Shown here piece after piece: positions 10,765 through 18,563 of a DNA stretch of 64,000 nt (the stretch's first letter is position 1; the number at the start of each line of letters is the position of its first letter). Position numbers and translations under genes: made by a program. The notes under the pieces are model-generated. The model made no database searches and was not told the DNA's origin. It was given only the letters and a program-made list of their open reading frames with translations. The DNA lies in contig JAFPZF010000061.1 in NCBI GenBank assembly GCA_017417385.1, forward strand, positions 38,886-102,885, in the 5' to 3' direction. Origin of the DNA: Bacteroidales bacterium (GTDB taxonomy: Bacteria; Bacteroidota; Bacteroidia; Bacteroidales; Marinilabiliaceae).

Positions 10765-10792
10765 GCCCCGCAGTACAACCGTACCGCGAGGC
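10765..10792 (-). terminator. Terminator of metK
   Basis: On the minus strand there is a 12-bp stem with two G-U pairs (GCCTCGCGGTAC/GTACTGCGGGGC), a GGTT loop, and then CCTTTCTCT. It lies 30 bases after the metK stop. The U run is weak. Confidence 0.6.
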
Positions 10793-10803
10793 TCCTTATA
10801 CTA

Positions 10804-10821
10804 GCAATTTATAGAAGTTCC
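10804..10821 (-). repeat. Tip of the gene-end hairpin repeat family, after metK
   Basis: The plus strand reads GCAATTTATAGAAGTTCC, ending at the metK stop codon. The same string occurs after tolC (55510-55527) and, with changes, after uvrC (18929-18947) and after the 218-aa gene (60672-60687), always next to the 3' end of a minus-strand gene. Confidence 0.7.
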
Positions 10822-12123
10822 CTAAATCTTGAACGCCTTCTTCACCTTCTCCACATAATCCAGCTTCTCCCATGTGAAGAGCTCGACCGTCTCCGTGTAC
10901 TTGGCTCCGTTGACTTCTATCGTCACCTCCCTGACCTCCGGCTTCCTGCCGAAGTGACCGTAACTTGCCGTCGGCTGATAGATAGGCGACTTCAGCCCGA
11001 ACCTCTTGATGATCGAGTACGGCCTCATGTCAAATATCTTGCTGACCTTCGCAGCTATCGCTCCGTCACTCATCTTCACATGGCTCGTGCCGTATGTGTT
11101 CACGTACAGACCGACCGGCTCCGCTACGCCTATCGCATACGCAACCTCGACAAGCACCTCGTCCGCAACACCAGCCGCTACAAGATTCTTCGCTATGTGC
11201 CTCGTCGCATACGCCGCCGACCTGTCTACCTTCGACGGATCTTTGCCCGAGAACGCTCCACCTCCGTGAGCACCCTTGCCTCCGTATGTGTCGACGATGA
11301 TCTTCCTGCCTGTCAACCCCGAGTCTCCATGAGGACCACCTATCACGAACTTACCCGTAGGATTCACGAAGAGCTTCAGCTTCTTGCTCTGCATCGCGTC
11401 TCGTGCCGTGGCATTGTCGAGCAGCAATATGTCACTGCTGAAGAGCTTCTGCTGCTCTGCGCTCAGCTTCCCGACGACCCTCGGAAGCAATATGTCCCTG
11501 ACGTCCACGCTGATCCTCTTCAGCATCGTCGCCTCGTCCGCAAACTCGTCATGCTGTGTAGAGATGACGACAGTGTCTATCCTGACAGGCGTGTTATCGT
11601 CCGAATACTCTATCGTGACCTGGCTCTTAGCGTCCGGCCTGAGGTACGTCATGACCTTGCCCTCCTTCCTTATCGCCGAGAGCTCCTCGAGCAGCCTGTG
11701 AGCAAGGTATATCGGCAGAGGCATGTACTCCTCCGTGTCCTTGCACGCATACCCGAACATCATGCCCTGATCGCCAGCTCCCTGAAGCTCCTTCTTAGTC
11801 CTGACTACGCCCTGGTTGATGTCATGACTCTGCTCGTGAAGCGCCGAGAGGACACCACACGACTGAGCGTCGAACTGATACTCCGACTTCGTGTAGCCTA
11901 TCTCCGTGATGACCCTCCTCGCAATGTCCTGAGGCGATACATACCCATTCGTGCTGAGCTCGCCCGCCAGCACTACCAGGCCCGTCGTGACCATCGTCTC
12001 GCACGCCACCTTGCTCTCCTTGTCCTGGATGAGCAGCGCGTCGAGAACTGCGTCACTGATCTGGTCAGCCACCTTGTCTGGATGACCTTCCGAAACTGAT
12101 TCTGAGGTGAAGAAATATCCCAT
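10822..12123 (-). CDS. metK: S-adenosylmethionine synthetase
   Basis: Makes S-adenosylmethionine from methionine and ATP in the cytoplasm. At 433 residues it is somewhat longer than the usual 380-400. It opens [21 protein letters not shown], with the substrate-binding GHPDK motif. [26 protein letters not shown] and [20 protein letters not shown], the family's ATP/phosphate-loop signatures, are all present. The gene stands alone between two repeat-rich gaps and has its own -7 box and terminator. The opposite strand is open for 381 codons, which reflects strand composition rather than a second gene. Confidence 0.98.
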   Translation of the reverse strand: MGYFFTSESVSEGHPDKVADQISDAVLDALLIQDKESKVACETMVTTGLVVLAGELSTNGYVSPQDIARRVITEIGYTKSEYQFDAQSCGVLSALHEQSHDINQGVVRTKKELQGAGDQGMMFGYACKDTEEYMPLPIYLAHRLLEELSAIRKEGKVMTYLRPDAKSQVTIEYSDDNTPVRIDTVVISTQHDEFADEATMLKRISVDVRDILLPRVVGKLSAEQQKLFSSDILLLDNATARDAMQSKKLKLFVNPTGKFVIGGPHGDSGLTGRKIIVDTYGGKGAHGGGAFSGKDPSKVDRSAAYATRHIAKNLVAAGVADEVLVEVAYAIGVAEPVGLYVNTYGTSHVKMSDGAIAAKVSKIFDMRPYSIIKRFGLKSPIYQPTASYGHFGRKPEVREVTIEVNGAKYTETVELFTWEKLDYVEKVKKAFKI

Positions 12124-12250
12124 TACTATCTCGTGTTATGTTTATTCTCGTCTTGCGGCCGGCGAGTAATGGGACTGTCGCATTTTAGCACTTTTTTTAA
12201 GTGGTTGCAAGTTGCAAATCGTTCCACTACTCTTCCTTCTTTCCGCTCCG

Positions 12251-12258
12251 CAAATTTA
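12251..12258 (-). promoter_or_regulatory. -7 box (TAAATTTG) for metK
   Basis: The minus strand reads TAAATTTG, a match to TAnnTTTG, about 128 bases before the metK start. No TTG is seen at the expected -33 spacing. I recognised no SAM riboswitch in the leader. Confidence 0.45.
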
Positions 12259-12365
12259 CACCTTTTTTCTCTTTCCACCACCCCCCTACCCCTTTATTTT
12301 TCATTTTGAGCCATTTCCATCTCCCTTTTTCCACTTTCTCTCCAATTCTCACCCTTTTCCTTCCT

Positions 12366-12500
12366 TTCTTCTCCCTTCTCTCAACCTCTCCCTTTTTCCC
12401 CTTCCCCCCTATTCTCCCCATTTCCCTCAATCTTCTTCTCCCTTCTCTCAACCTCTCCCTTTTTCCCCTTCCCCTCCTATTCTCCCCATTTCCCTCTATC
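12366..12500. repeat. 67-base tandem duplication within a pyrimidine tract
   Basis: Two near-identical copies, 12366-12432 and 12433-12500, each starting TTCTTCTCCCTTCTCTCAAC and ending in TTTCCCTC(A/T)ATC, followed by the first 11 bases of a third. Both are wholly pyrimidine-rich on the plus strand. Confidence 0.85.
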
Positions 12501-12701
12501 TTCTTCTCCCCGCCATTCCCGACCCCTCCGACGATTCCGACCATTCCGACGACTCTGACACCTCCGACGACTCCGACCCTTCTGACGACTCCGACCCTCC
12601 GACAACTCCTAATTCCTCATTCCTCATTCCTAATTCCTAATTGATCCGTGCCCTCTGTGTGAGGCTAAAAACACTCCACGTTCCCACATCCCTAATTGCT
12701 A

Positions 12702-13076
12702 TCAGTTAAAGTGCTTCCGTATCTTCAAGTATCCTCGATACGGATCCTTGTCCTTTGGAATGTCAAACTCCGCCGTCGCCACCCCATCTTTCCCACACAA
12801 CACATGAACCTTGTTGCTCAGCCCACTGTAGAATAGACACAAATCCATCCCCGACGCATTCCTCATCTTCATGCTCTGCGTATATGGTCTCTCGTCAATT
12901 ATCCGCGTCCCCGAGTCTTGCAGGAGATACGATATCAACTTCCCATAATCTCTCCTGAGCATCTCTGCCTTCCCTACCTTCGCCCTCTCGCGCTTATCCT
13001 CCCGTTCTGCCGAGTCCTTCATCCCCTGAAGAACAAAGAATCCTATGACGCACAATACTATTATGATGCCTGCCAT
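12702..13076 (-). CDS. Small membrane-anchored protein, paralogue A (124 aa)
   Basis: Function not recognised. Residues 3-17 form a transmembrane segment (GIIIVLCVIGFFVLQ), followed by a basic, charged stretch (20-45) and a soluble domain. It resembles the upstream neighbour (13088-13507): both have a single N-terminal anchor, a (L/I)xxLLQD-like helix, then IIDERPYTQSMKMRNASGMDL against VEIFQDDTNCVSVGVNNAAGADY, and a C-terminal F(D/T)(I/F)PKD(K/M)D segment. The stop of the upstream gene is 11 bases away, so the two look like a duplicated pair in one operon. Confidence 0.75.
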   Translation of the reverse strand: MAGIIIVLCVIGFFVLQGMKDSAEREDKRERAKVGKAEMLRRDYGKLISYLLQDSGTRIIDERPYTQSMKMRNASGMDLCLFYSGLSNKVHVLCGKDGVATAEFDIPKDKDPYRGYLKIRKHFN

Positions 13077-13087
13077 GACCCTTCTCT

Positions 13088-13507
13088 TTAATACCCTCTC
13101 TCTATCGTCCTCCTTATATCCTCCACGATTCTCGAGACCATCAGCTTCTGGTCCATGTCCTTCGGAAATGTGTACTCCTTCTTGAACGACCCGAAAACTG
13201 GATTGTTCTTGACTATGTGCTGGATCGTGACAGTGTCAAACGTCTGCATGACGACAAAGTAATCCGCTCCCGCAGCATTGTTAACCCCAACCGAGACGCA
13301 GTTCGTGTCATCCTGGAATATCTCGACTCCCGGACCCTGTGACAACTGGTTTATCAAGACGGAATACTTCCGCCTTATTCCCCCTTCTCTCTTCAACGTA
13401 TTATGCTGCTCCGTAGTGTCAGAAAAGAACTTGACAAGCATGTATACTACAGCTGCTCCGATTATCAATAATATCCACATATCTGATGTTTTAATCTGTT
13501 TCCTCAT
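13088..13507 (-). CDS. Small membrane-anchored protein, paralogue B (139 aa)
   Basis: Function not recognised. I chose the ATG at 13507 (MRKQIKTSDMWILLIIGAAV). An upstream in-frame ATG at 13558 would add 17 residues that merely translate the palindromic repeat at 13510-13563. The transmembrane segment is at about residues 10-26, and the rest is a soluble domain related to the next gene. The sequence FGSFKKEYTFPKDMD matches the FDIPKDKD end of paralogue A. Confidence 0.75.
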   Translation of the reverse strand: MRKQIKTSDMWILLIIGAAVVYMLVKFFSDTTEQHNTLKREGGIRRKYSVLINQLSQGPGVEIFQDDTNCVSVGVNNAAGADYFVVMQTFDTVTIQHIVKNNPVFGSFKKEYTFPKDMDQKLMVSRIVEDIRRTIERGY

Positions 13508-13509
13508 TA

Positions 13510-13563
13510 TGTTGAGCGGGATTTGCAATCCTGCTCCATGGAGTATAAGCATTTTCAATGCGC
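13510..13563. repeat. REP-like double palindrome, copy 1
   Basis: It contains GAGCGGGATTTGCAATCCTGCTC (a nearly perfect 10-bp stem around TGC), the spacer CATGGAGTATAA and GCATTTTCAATGC. A more perfect copy is at 16646-16693. It lies directly before the start of paralogue B. Confidence 0.8.
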
Positions 13564-13644
13564 TTTTCTACCGCTTTCCGATATCTCCGACGACTCCCAA
13601 TTTCTAATTCCTCATTCCTAATTGCTCATTAAATATCCACGTCC

Positions 13645-13818
13645 CTACTTCTTCCATATCCACCTGATGACGAGTATCGTTACTACCAGAAGTACAACTG
13701 CCACCATCCCCGGTGTACTGTACCCCGCCTCCTGTCGTACCGCCGTTATTATCCCATGCGCTACGAAGAACAATACGACTATCGCAATAGTCAGCATTAC
13801 TTTTCCTGCCTTTCCCAT
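13645..13818 (-). CDS. Very small two-helix membrane protein (57 aa)
   Basis: A complete frame from the ATG at 13818 to the TAG at 13645. It reads MGKAGKVMLTIAIVVLFFVA... and ends ...VRWIWKK-like (VIRWIWKK). Two hydrophobic segments (about residues 7-20 and 38-52) are separated by a short polar loop with a GYSTPGM turn, and both ends are basic. The size, topology and position (40 bases after the 167-aa gene) fit a real small gene of this operon. No family was recognised. Confidence 0.65.
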   Translation of the reverse strand: MGKAGKVMLTIAIVVLFFVAHGIITAVRQEAGYSTPGMVAVVLLVVTILVIRWIWKK

Positions 13819-13858
13819 TTCTCTATCGTTTTTTTGTTATTACTATTCTTGTTTATGT

Positions 13859-14362
13859 CTATCTCGTCCGCCCTCTCTTGACGGCAATTACTGTTGTGAT
13901 ATTAGCATCCCCAACAATGATATACGTATATTCATATCCACCATTGAGGTATTGGTATATGTCTGCTCCGTATCTTCCCTTACCCACATAATGAACTCTC
14001 AACGCACTAATCAGCTCCGCCAACGAACCATCACCGGCACCATCCGAAATATAGCAGTGTACCTCCGACGTCCTTACGTCGTATGTCCAATGATTCACCC
14101 CTACCCCATTGTTGTTGTCCATAAAGCAATCAAGATGCATGTTGCTCATTTCTATCCGACTCCCATTCTCGTCTATCTTGTATCCTGCCTGCTTCATCAA
14201 GGCAATAAACTGACTGTAACTGACGTCCAATAGTGTAGTGAAGTTATAGAGCGTAGGGGGAACACTCCTACAGCTACTGATAACTCTTGTCTCCAAGGAT
14301 TGACCCATGGCTCCTACGATTCCACATAAGAATGTGACGACTGTTAATAGAATTGCTTTCAT
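13859..14362 (-). CDS. Secreted protein of unknown function (167 aa)
   Basis: Residues 1-20 (MKAILLTVVTFLCGIVGAMG) are a signal peptide with a likely cut before QSLETR. The mature part is about 147 residues with four scattered cysteines and the segments LLDVSYSQFIALMKQAGYKI and GGYEYTYIIVGDANITTVIAVKRG. No known domain was identified. It is probably the first gene of the run 14362-12702, with unknown membrane proteins downstream. Confidence 0.75.
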   Translation of the reverse strand: MKAILLTVVTFLCGIVGAMGQSLETRVISSCRSVPPTLYNFTTLLDVSYSQFIALMKQAGYKIDENGSRIEMSNMHLDCFMDNNNGVGVNHWTYDVRTSEVHCYISDGAGDGSLAELISALRVHYVGKGRYGADIYQYLNGGYEYTYIIVGDANITTVIAVKRGRTR

Positions 14363-14512
14363 ATTGCTTCCTTTTCTTGTTTTTCCTCTTTTACGTTCCC
14401 TGTTTCACCCGCGTTTGTCTGCAAGCCTTGCAGACCAGTCTACATCAAGCCTTCCAACCCCTATCAACTGAAAAGCCGACGCCCAGAGTCTCTGCCCCAG
14501 ACGCCGACTGAC

Positions 14513-14636
14513 CTATGTCTTTTCCCTTCTTTTCCTCCTCTTCCCTTCTTCCCTCTTTCCTCCTTCCCTCTTTCCTTCTTCCCCCCTTCTCTCCCTTCTT
14601 TCCCCCTTCTCTCCCTTCTTCCCCCTACTCCTCCCA
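14513..14636. repeat. Pyrimidine tract after the 398-aa gene
   Basis: Runs of CTTCC and TTCTCTCCC on the plus strand, reaching the stop of the 398-aa gene. Nothing else was seen between 14363 and 14624 apart from a perfect 8-bp hairpin GTCTGCAA-GCC-TTGCAGAC at 14417-14435, which has no U run. Confidence 0.75.
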
Positions 14637-15821
14637 GACAACCAAATCCCGGCTTATCACTATCTTCTTCTCCATTCCTCGACTGCCGACCACGTAATAG
14701 AATCTCGCTATCTCATCATCTATTTCCTTCAAGAACGCCTCCCTTATCCTCGCGCACTTCTCGTTTATGCTGTTGTCCGTAGGATCTACCACCCTGCTTA
14801 CGCTCTCCTCCATCACTCTCTCGCTGACATCCGGCGCGACTTCCCTGTATATCGCCTTCAGCTCATCTCTGTGGTCCGACAAGTCCTTGAATCTTATCCC
14901 CTCCTCATGACGTAGGAACAACAAGAACACAGCCTTCGGCAGTGGCGTCAAGTCAACCTGTCTCTTATAGTCCAATAGCAACACCCGCTTGTCCTTCGTC
15001 ACGATAAGACGACTAAGTATCCTTTTCGCCTCCTCCTCGCCACTATATTTCCGCTCAGGATCCTGCATTTGCAACCACGGCTTCCAATTCTCTTTGTTCG
15101 ATACCTTCTCTCCCCTCACAAGACGATATAGGATAGCGTCACTGACCCTATTCCGCCGCAATATCTCGACCCTCTCCTCTATCTCTTTCATCAACTGTAG
15201 GCTCTCCTCGCTAAACTCATAGTCCGCATCGTATGGCGTCGCCTTCCGCTCTGCTACCTGTCGCAGGTACGCTTGATATACTTCGTTCGAGACAACTGAA
15301 TAAAACTCTCCACTGTCATAATTCGAATTCTCGAAATCATTCTGTAGCATACATACCAGCCCAGCAAAACTATCGCCTATTTCTCCTACACCACTGATCG
15401 GGTGATATATCACCTCTCCCTTGACAACAAACAAGACATACGCATGCTTTGGCCTCGCATTACTCTCATCCCATAGCCCTGGCAGACAATACTTCATATA
15501 CTTCCATGCATCTACTACGCGCATTCCCCTCTTCCTCACTCGCCTATTAGCCGCTAATAACTCCTCTTCACTCGGACTCTCTGGCTGTACCACGACTATG
15601 TCCTCCGAACGACAATACTCGCATATCCGAAATACCCGACGCATGTTGAAGTCGAGCATCACCTTACGCCGCTTCGTCTCTTTACGTTCAATTTTCTTCT
15701 CATACTCCTCATTCTCCCTTCGTCTCTTCAGATACTTACATGTAGAATGTACATACACTATGACATGTATCACCACAACGAAAAGAAAACCGTAAAACAA
15801 TACACTGGCTATTGTCTCCAT
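14625..15821 (-). CDS. Membrane-anchored protein of a Bacteroidota family of unknown function (398 aa)
   Basis: Function not known. Residues 4-25 form a transmembrane helix, followed by a strongly charged stretch (33-55: KRRRENEEYEKKIERKETKRRK), which places the bulk in the cytoplasm. A CEYC pair lies at about residue 68. The C-terminal third (VDLTPLPKAVFLLFLRHEEG, FKDLSDHRDELKAIYREV, DPTDNSINEKCARIREAFL, FYYVVGSRGMEKKIVI) looks like a conserved module that I recall from uncharacterised Bacteroidota proteins. It stands alone with its own -7 box 17 bases upstream of the start. Confidence 0.75.
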   Translation of the reverse strand: METIASVLFYGFLFVVVIHVIVYVHSTCKYLKRRRENEEYEKKIERKETKRRKVMLDFNMRRVFRICEYCRSEDIVVVQPESPSEEELLAANRRVRKRGMRVVDAWKYMKYCLPGLWDESNARPKHAYVLFVVKGEVIYHPISGVGEIGDSFAGLVCMLQNDFENSNYDSGEFYSVVSNEVYQAYLRQVAERKATPYDADYEFSEESLQLMKEIEERVEILRRNRVSDAILYRLVRGEKVSNKENWKPWLQMQDPERKYSGEEEAKRILSRLIVTKDKRVLLLDYKRQVDLTPLPKAVFLLFLRHEEGIRFKDLSDHRDELKAIYREVAPDVSERVMEESVSRVVDPTDNSINEKCARIREAFLKEIDDEIARFYYVVGSRGMEKKIVISRDLVVWEE

Positions 15822-15837
15822 ATCATTCTATTTTTAG

Positions 15838-15845
15838 CAAATATA
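15838..15845 (-). promoter_or_regulatory. -7 box (TATATTTG) for the 398-aa gene
   Basis: The minus strand reads TATATTTG, ending 17 bases before the ATG at 15821, which gives a very short leader. No TTG at -33. Confidence 0.4.
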
Positions 15846-15889
15846 GACATTTTATCTTTTTCCATCTCCTTCTCTCCCCTTCTCTTCTC

Positions 15890-16075
15890 CGTTCGGCGTA
15901 GGCTCCAGCCAAAGCCTCGCACAACCTTTCTGGGCTCTTCCTCCGGCGCTAGGCAACTCTCTGTGCTCTTCCTCCGGCGCTAGGCGACCCCTCCGTGCCC
16001 TCTGTGCCCTCTGTGTGAGGCTTAAAACCACAACGACTCTGACAACTCCGACAATTCCTAATTTGATTAGACCTG
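15890..16075. repeat. Composite intergenic repeat island 2
   Basis: It contains CTTCCTCCGGCGCTAGGC twice, CTCTGTG words, GTGCCCTCTGTGTGAGGCTT, then GACTCTGACAACTCC words. It is a more degenerate version of the module at 10.4 and 16.5-17.3 kb. Confidence 0.75.
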
Positions 16076-16125
16076 TATTAGCCCTGACCCATCTTATGTT
16101 AACCTTTTCCACTCCCAAAGCAATC

Positions 16126-16158
16126 AAAAAAAGCCGTCAGCACTCACGTACCGACGGC
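16126..16158 (-). terminator. Intrinsic terminator of the small-RNA candidate
   Basis: Minus strand: an 8-bp stem with one G-U pair (GCCGTCGG/CTGACGGC) followed directly by seven T. The loop is about 10 bases. Confidence 0.8.
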
Positions 16159-16278
16159 CCAAGCTTATGAGAAAATTCACAATCAAACAATCATCGACGT
16201 CCCGTTGGACTGCCCAGGACTACCTCACGGCTCCTCCTGTTATAACTCTAACATAAAACTATCACTTCTAAGTTTCCT
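16126..16278 (-). ncRNA. Candidate small RNA (about 150 nt), family unknown
   Basis: A full Bacteroidota promoter (TTG at 16310-16312, 19 bases, TAGATTTG at 16283-16290) points leftward. A strong intrinsic terminator (GCCGTCGG...CTGACGGC followed by T7) ends about 150 bases later. No reading frame of note lies between. The transcript starts purine-rich and contains the hairpin GTCC-AACG-GGAC around 16196-16207 and an AGGAGG stretch near 16223-16228. The size would fit a 6S-like RNA or another Bacteroidales small RNA, but I cannot fold or align it here. Confidence 0.6.
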
Positions 16279-16282
16279 GATG

Positions 16283-16312
16283 CAAATCTATATCCATCCT
16301 TGTCCCCCACAA
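16283..16312 (-). promoter_or_regulatory. Promoter of the small-RNA candidate
   Basis: Minus strand: TTTTG, 19 bases, TAGATTTG. Both boxes and the spacing match the Bacteroidota primary-sigma consensus exactly. It is the best promoter in the repeat region and has no protein gene downstream for 460 bases. Confidence 0.75.
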
Positions 16313-16424
16313 AATTTATTCAACGTACGTACCGTTTTCTTCAACAAACGACATTTCTAGCAGCATTTTCCGAAATCCGCTTTCTCCATTTTCCCCGCAT
16401 TATTCACCCTCTCCACAACCTTTC

Positions 16425-17620
16425 GACGATTCCGCACCTCCTACCCATCCGACGACTCCTAATTGCTCATTGCCAATTGCTCATTCCTAATTGGATTCTG
16501 TATCCTCCTTCGCCGCTAGGCGACCTCTGTGCCCTCCCCGCGAGCGTCAGCTCGCCTCTGTGCCCTAATACTCTCTGTGGCCTCCGTGCTCTCTGTGTGA
16601 GGCTTTATCCCACTCGCCGCTAGGCGACCTCTGTGTCCTTCCGTTGAGCGGGATTTGCAATCCCGCTCCATGGAGTATAAGCATTTGCAATGCGCTTTCT
16701 TCTACTTTCAGACCTCTCCGACATCCTCAAATTCTTCCGCCCATTCCGACCCTTCCGACGATTCCCAATTGCTCATTCCTAATTGGATTCTGTGTCCTCA
16801 TTCCGCCGCTAGGCGACCTCTGTGTCCTCCCTGCGAGCGTCAGCTCGCCTTTGTGACCTCCGACGATTTCGAACCTCAGATACCTCGCACAACTCCTCTG
16901 TATCCTCCCCTCGAGCGTCCGCTCGCCTCTGTGCCCTAATACTCTCTGTGACCTCCGTGCCCTCTGTGTGGGCCTAAAAATCCCACGTGCCTCCGACCCT
17001 TCCGACGACTCCCAATTGCTCATTTCTAATTGGATTCTGTGTCCTCCTTCCGCCGCTAGGCGACCTCTGTGTCCTCCCTGTGAGCGTCAGCTCGCCTCTG
17101 TGCCCTAATACTCTCTGTGCCTCCGTGCCCTCTGTGTGGACCTAAAAATCCCACGTGCCTCCGACCCTTCCGACGATTCCCAATTGCTCATTCCTAATTG
17201 GATTCTGTGTCCTCCTTCCGCCGCTAGGCGACCTCTGTGCCCTCCCTGCGAGCGTCAGCTCGCCTCTGTGCCCTAATACTCTCTGTGACCTCCGTGCCCT
17301 CTGTGTGAGGCTTTATCCCATTTGCCGCTAGGCGACCTTCTGTGTACTCTGGGGACTCCGACGACTCTGACGACTCCGACCACTCCGACCACTCCGACCA
17401 CTCCGACACCTTCCGACACCTTCCGACACCTTCCGACGATTCCGACCACTCAGACACCTTCTGACGACTCCGACCCTTCCGACGATTCCTCACCACCCTT
17501 CCGACCCTTCAGACCACTCCGACGATTTCCTAATTGCTAATTGCTCATTCCTAATTGGTTTAGTCCTCTGACCACTCCGACGACTCCTAATTGCTCATTG
17601 CTCATTGTTTTTATCATATT
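16425..17620. repeat. Composite intergenic repeat island 3, with a 168-base tandem copy
   Basis: Four main copies of the module start with CGCCGCTAGGCG near 16510, 16803, 17050 and 17218, plus a fragment at 16617. Each carries a (G)CGAGCGTCAGCTCGC hairpin, CTCTGTG words, CCTAAAAATCCCACGTGCC and an AATTGCTCATT heptamer run. The last two full copies are a direct tandem, 168 bases apart. The array ends in repeated (TCCGACCAC)n and (ACCTTCCGAC)n words at 17350-17530. Confidence 0.85.
16646..16693. repeat. REP-like double palindrome, copy 2
   Basis: GAGCGGGATT-TGC-AATCCCGCTC is a perfect 10-bp stem at 16646-16668. A 12-base spacer follows, then GCATT-TGC-AATGC at 16681-16693. Both hairpins share the ATT-TGC-AAT core. 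Copy 1 is at 13510-13563, and a remnant (TTGAGCTGAATTTGCAATCC) is at 55317-55336. Confidence 0.85.
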
Positions 17621-17709
17621 AACTAATACAAATAAATATTCACCACCTGCCACAGAAATTTTCTACAAATTTTCTGCGCCCTTTCCCTCTATTTCCGTTC
17701 CCATTTTCT

Positions 17710-17717
17710 TAAATTTG
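17710..17717 (+). promoter_or_regulatory. -7 box (TAAATTTG) for the 273-aa gene
   Basis: TAAATTTG matches TAnnTTTG and ends 24 bases before the ATG at 17742. No clear -33 TTG. Confidence 0.5.
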
Positions 17718-17741
17718 TAAACGGACGTAGTTACTTTAGCC

Positions 17742-18563
17742 ATGAAAACTGACATTATTGTTCTTTGCAATTCCGACAAAGCCCCTCTACTCGACTCGCT
17801 CGCCAAAGCAGACTTCGCAGCCGAGACGAGACTCTTCATCTGTGGCAACCCCGTCCCAAAACTGCTCGATAAGTATCACGACGCCTTCGCCGCTGTCATA
17901 ACTGACAACAACGACGCAGATCCTATTGACTATATCACTTCCTTCTTCGCCTCTCAGTCTCGCGCCATCATCATGGACGCAGGCGCCGAAGTGTCCCCCT
18001 TCGTCCTCAAATACCTCAACTCCGCACTCGAGTTCTACGACAACCGCGGCGTAGCCTTTATCTCGGCCTCTTGCCCGGAAATTGAAATACCTCTCGACTT
18101 CCAGTTCTCCTCCTTCGCTATGCACCGACCAGAATTCTTCGCCTTTGCGACCTGGGCCAACGTATGGAAGAAGTTCGACCTCTCCGACAACGCTGTCTAT
18201 AACGTCTTCTCAGACTCCAAATGGCTCGCCGAGTTCAAACAGGCCTGCCCTGACCTCACCCTCGATATCATCAACGCAAAAGGTCACCACTCCCCTATCA
18301 GCATGCAGTGCAGGCTCGCTCTCGCAGCATGCCTCCTCTCCTACCCGACTATCTACCCACGCCGTAGCCTCGCCCGCAGCTCCGTGCGAGACCCGAAGGC
18401 TATCGTCGCACCCCTCTCCCTCAACGTCAGCCTGTCACACTTTACGACGGGCATCGCACAAGAACAAGACCTGGCAGAACAGTTCTACCGCCATTTCAAG
18501 ATAGGAGCCCTCGACTCCCTCAAGTCCTGGTTCCTCACTCTCAATAAAAACCGCTTTAAGTAA
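17742..18563 (+). CDS. Cytoplasmic protein of unknown function, possibly glycosyltransferase-like (273 aa)
   Basis: No family was firmly recognised. It starts MKTDIIVLCNSDKAPLLDSLA, an alpha/beta fold opening like a nucleotide-sugar-binding domain. It has SRAIIMDAGAEVSPFVLKYL, where a catalytic-site DxD would be expected in a GT-A enzyme, but no DxD is present. There is no signal peptide or transmembrane helix. The codons end mostly in C or T, like the other plus-strand genes. It is a single gene with its own -7 box, between repeats on both sides. Confidence 0.75.
   Translation: MKTDIIVLCNSDKAPLLDSLAKADFAAETRLFICGNPVPKLLDKYHDAFAAVITDNNDADPIDYITSFFASQSRAIIMDAGAEVSPFVLKYLNSALEFYDNRGVAFISASCPEIEIPLDFQFSSFAMHRPEFFAFATWANVWKKFDLSDNAVYNVFSDSKWLAEFKQACPDLTLDIINAKGHHSPISMQCRLALAACLLSYPTIYPRRSLARSSVRDPKAIVAPLSLNVSLSHFTTGIAQEQDLAEQFYRHFKIGALDSLKSWFLTLNKNRFK

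Larger units (their letters stand above)
10122..10821. other. Noncoding stretch with repeats, metK side
   Basis: No gene is visible in these 700 bases. They hold a -7 box, a pyrimidine tract (10243-10372), TCCGACGAC-type short repeats, two copies of the composite CTAGGCGACC/CTCTGTG repeat (about 10425-10520 and 10613-10715), AATTCCTAATT-type heptamer runs (10730-10755), the metK terminator and a repeat tip next to the metK stop. Apparent reading frames here are translations of the repeats. Confidence 0.8.
12124..12701. other. Noncoding stretch upstream of metK
   Basis: No gene is visible. It contains the metK leader and -7 box, a long pyrimidine tract (12224-12520) with a 67-base tandem duplication, TCCGACGACTCC repeats (12520-12605), AATTCCTAATT heptamers (12605-12642) and a short GTGCCCTCTGTGTGAGG remnant (12646-12664). 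Confidence 0.8.
15822..17741. other. 1.9-kb noncoding repeat region with a small-RNA candidate
   Basis: No protein gene is supported. The stretch holds composite repeats (15890-16075 and 16425-17620), a promoter-plus-terminator unit (16126-16314), a REP-like palindrome, TCCGACGACTCC arrays (17350-17530) and AATTGCTCATTCC heptamers. Frames of 60-110 codons here are repeat translations rich in S, D, T and P or, on the other strand, in R, E and G. Confidence 0.8.

Noticed and set aside
10954..12099. A 381-codon plus-strand frame opposite metK
   Set aside because: metK on the other strand has all family motifs. The long antisense frame follows from the avoidance of TTA, CTA and TCA codons in minus-strand genes, and its translation is arginine/leucine-rich with no domain.
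12124..12250. Possible SAM riboswitch in the metK leader
   Set aside because: Only a short CACTT/AAGTG hairpin is visible, and none of the conserved cores of SAM riboswitches was recognised.
17224..17540. Frames coding runs such as SDDSDPSDDS or, on the other strand, SEWSEWSES
   Set aside because: These are translations of short tandem DNA repeats, with no start context or conserved domain.
16425..17620. Possible CRISPR array
   Set aside because: Repeat units are long, composite and uneven in spacing, spacers are themselves repeats, and no cas gene is in the window.
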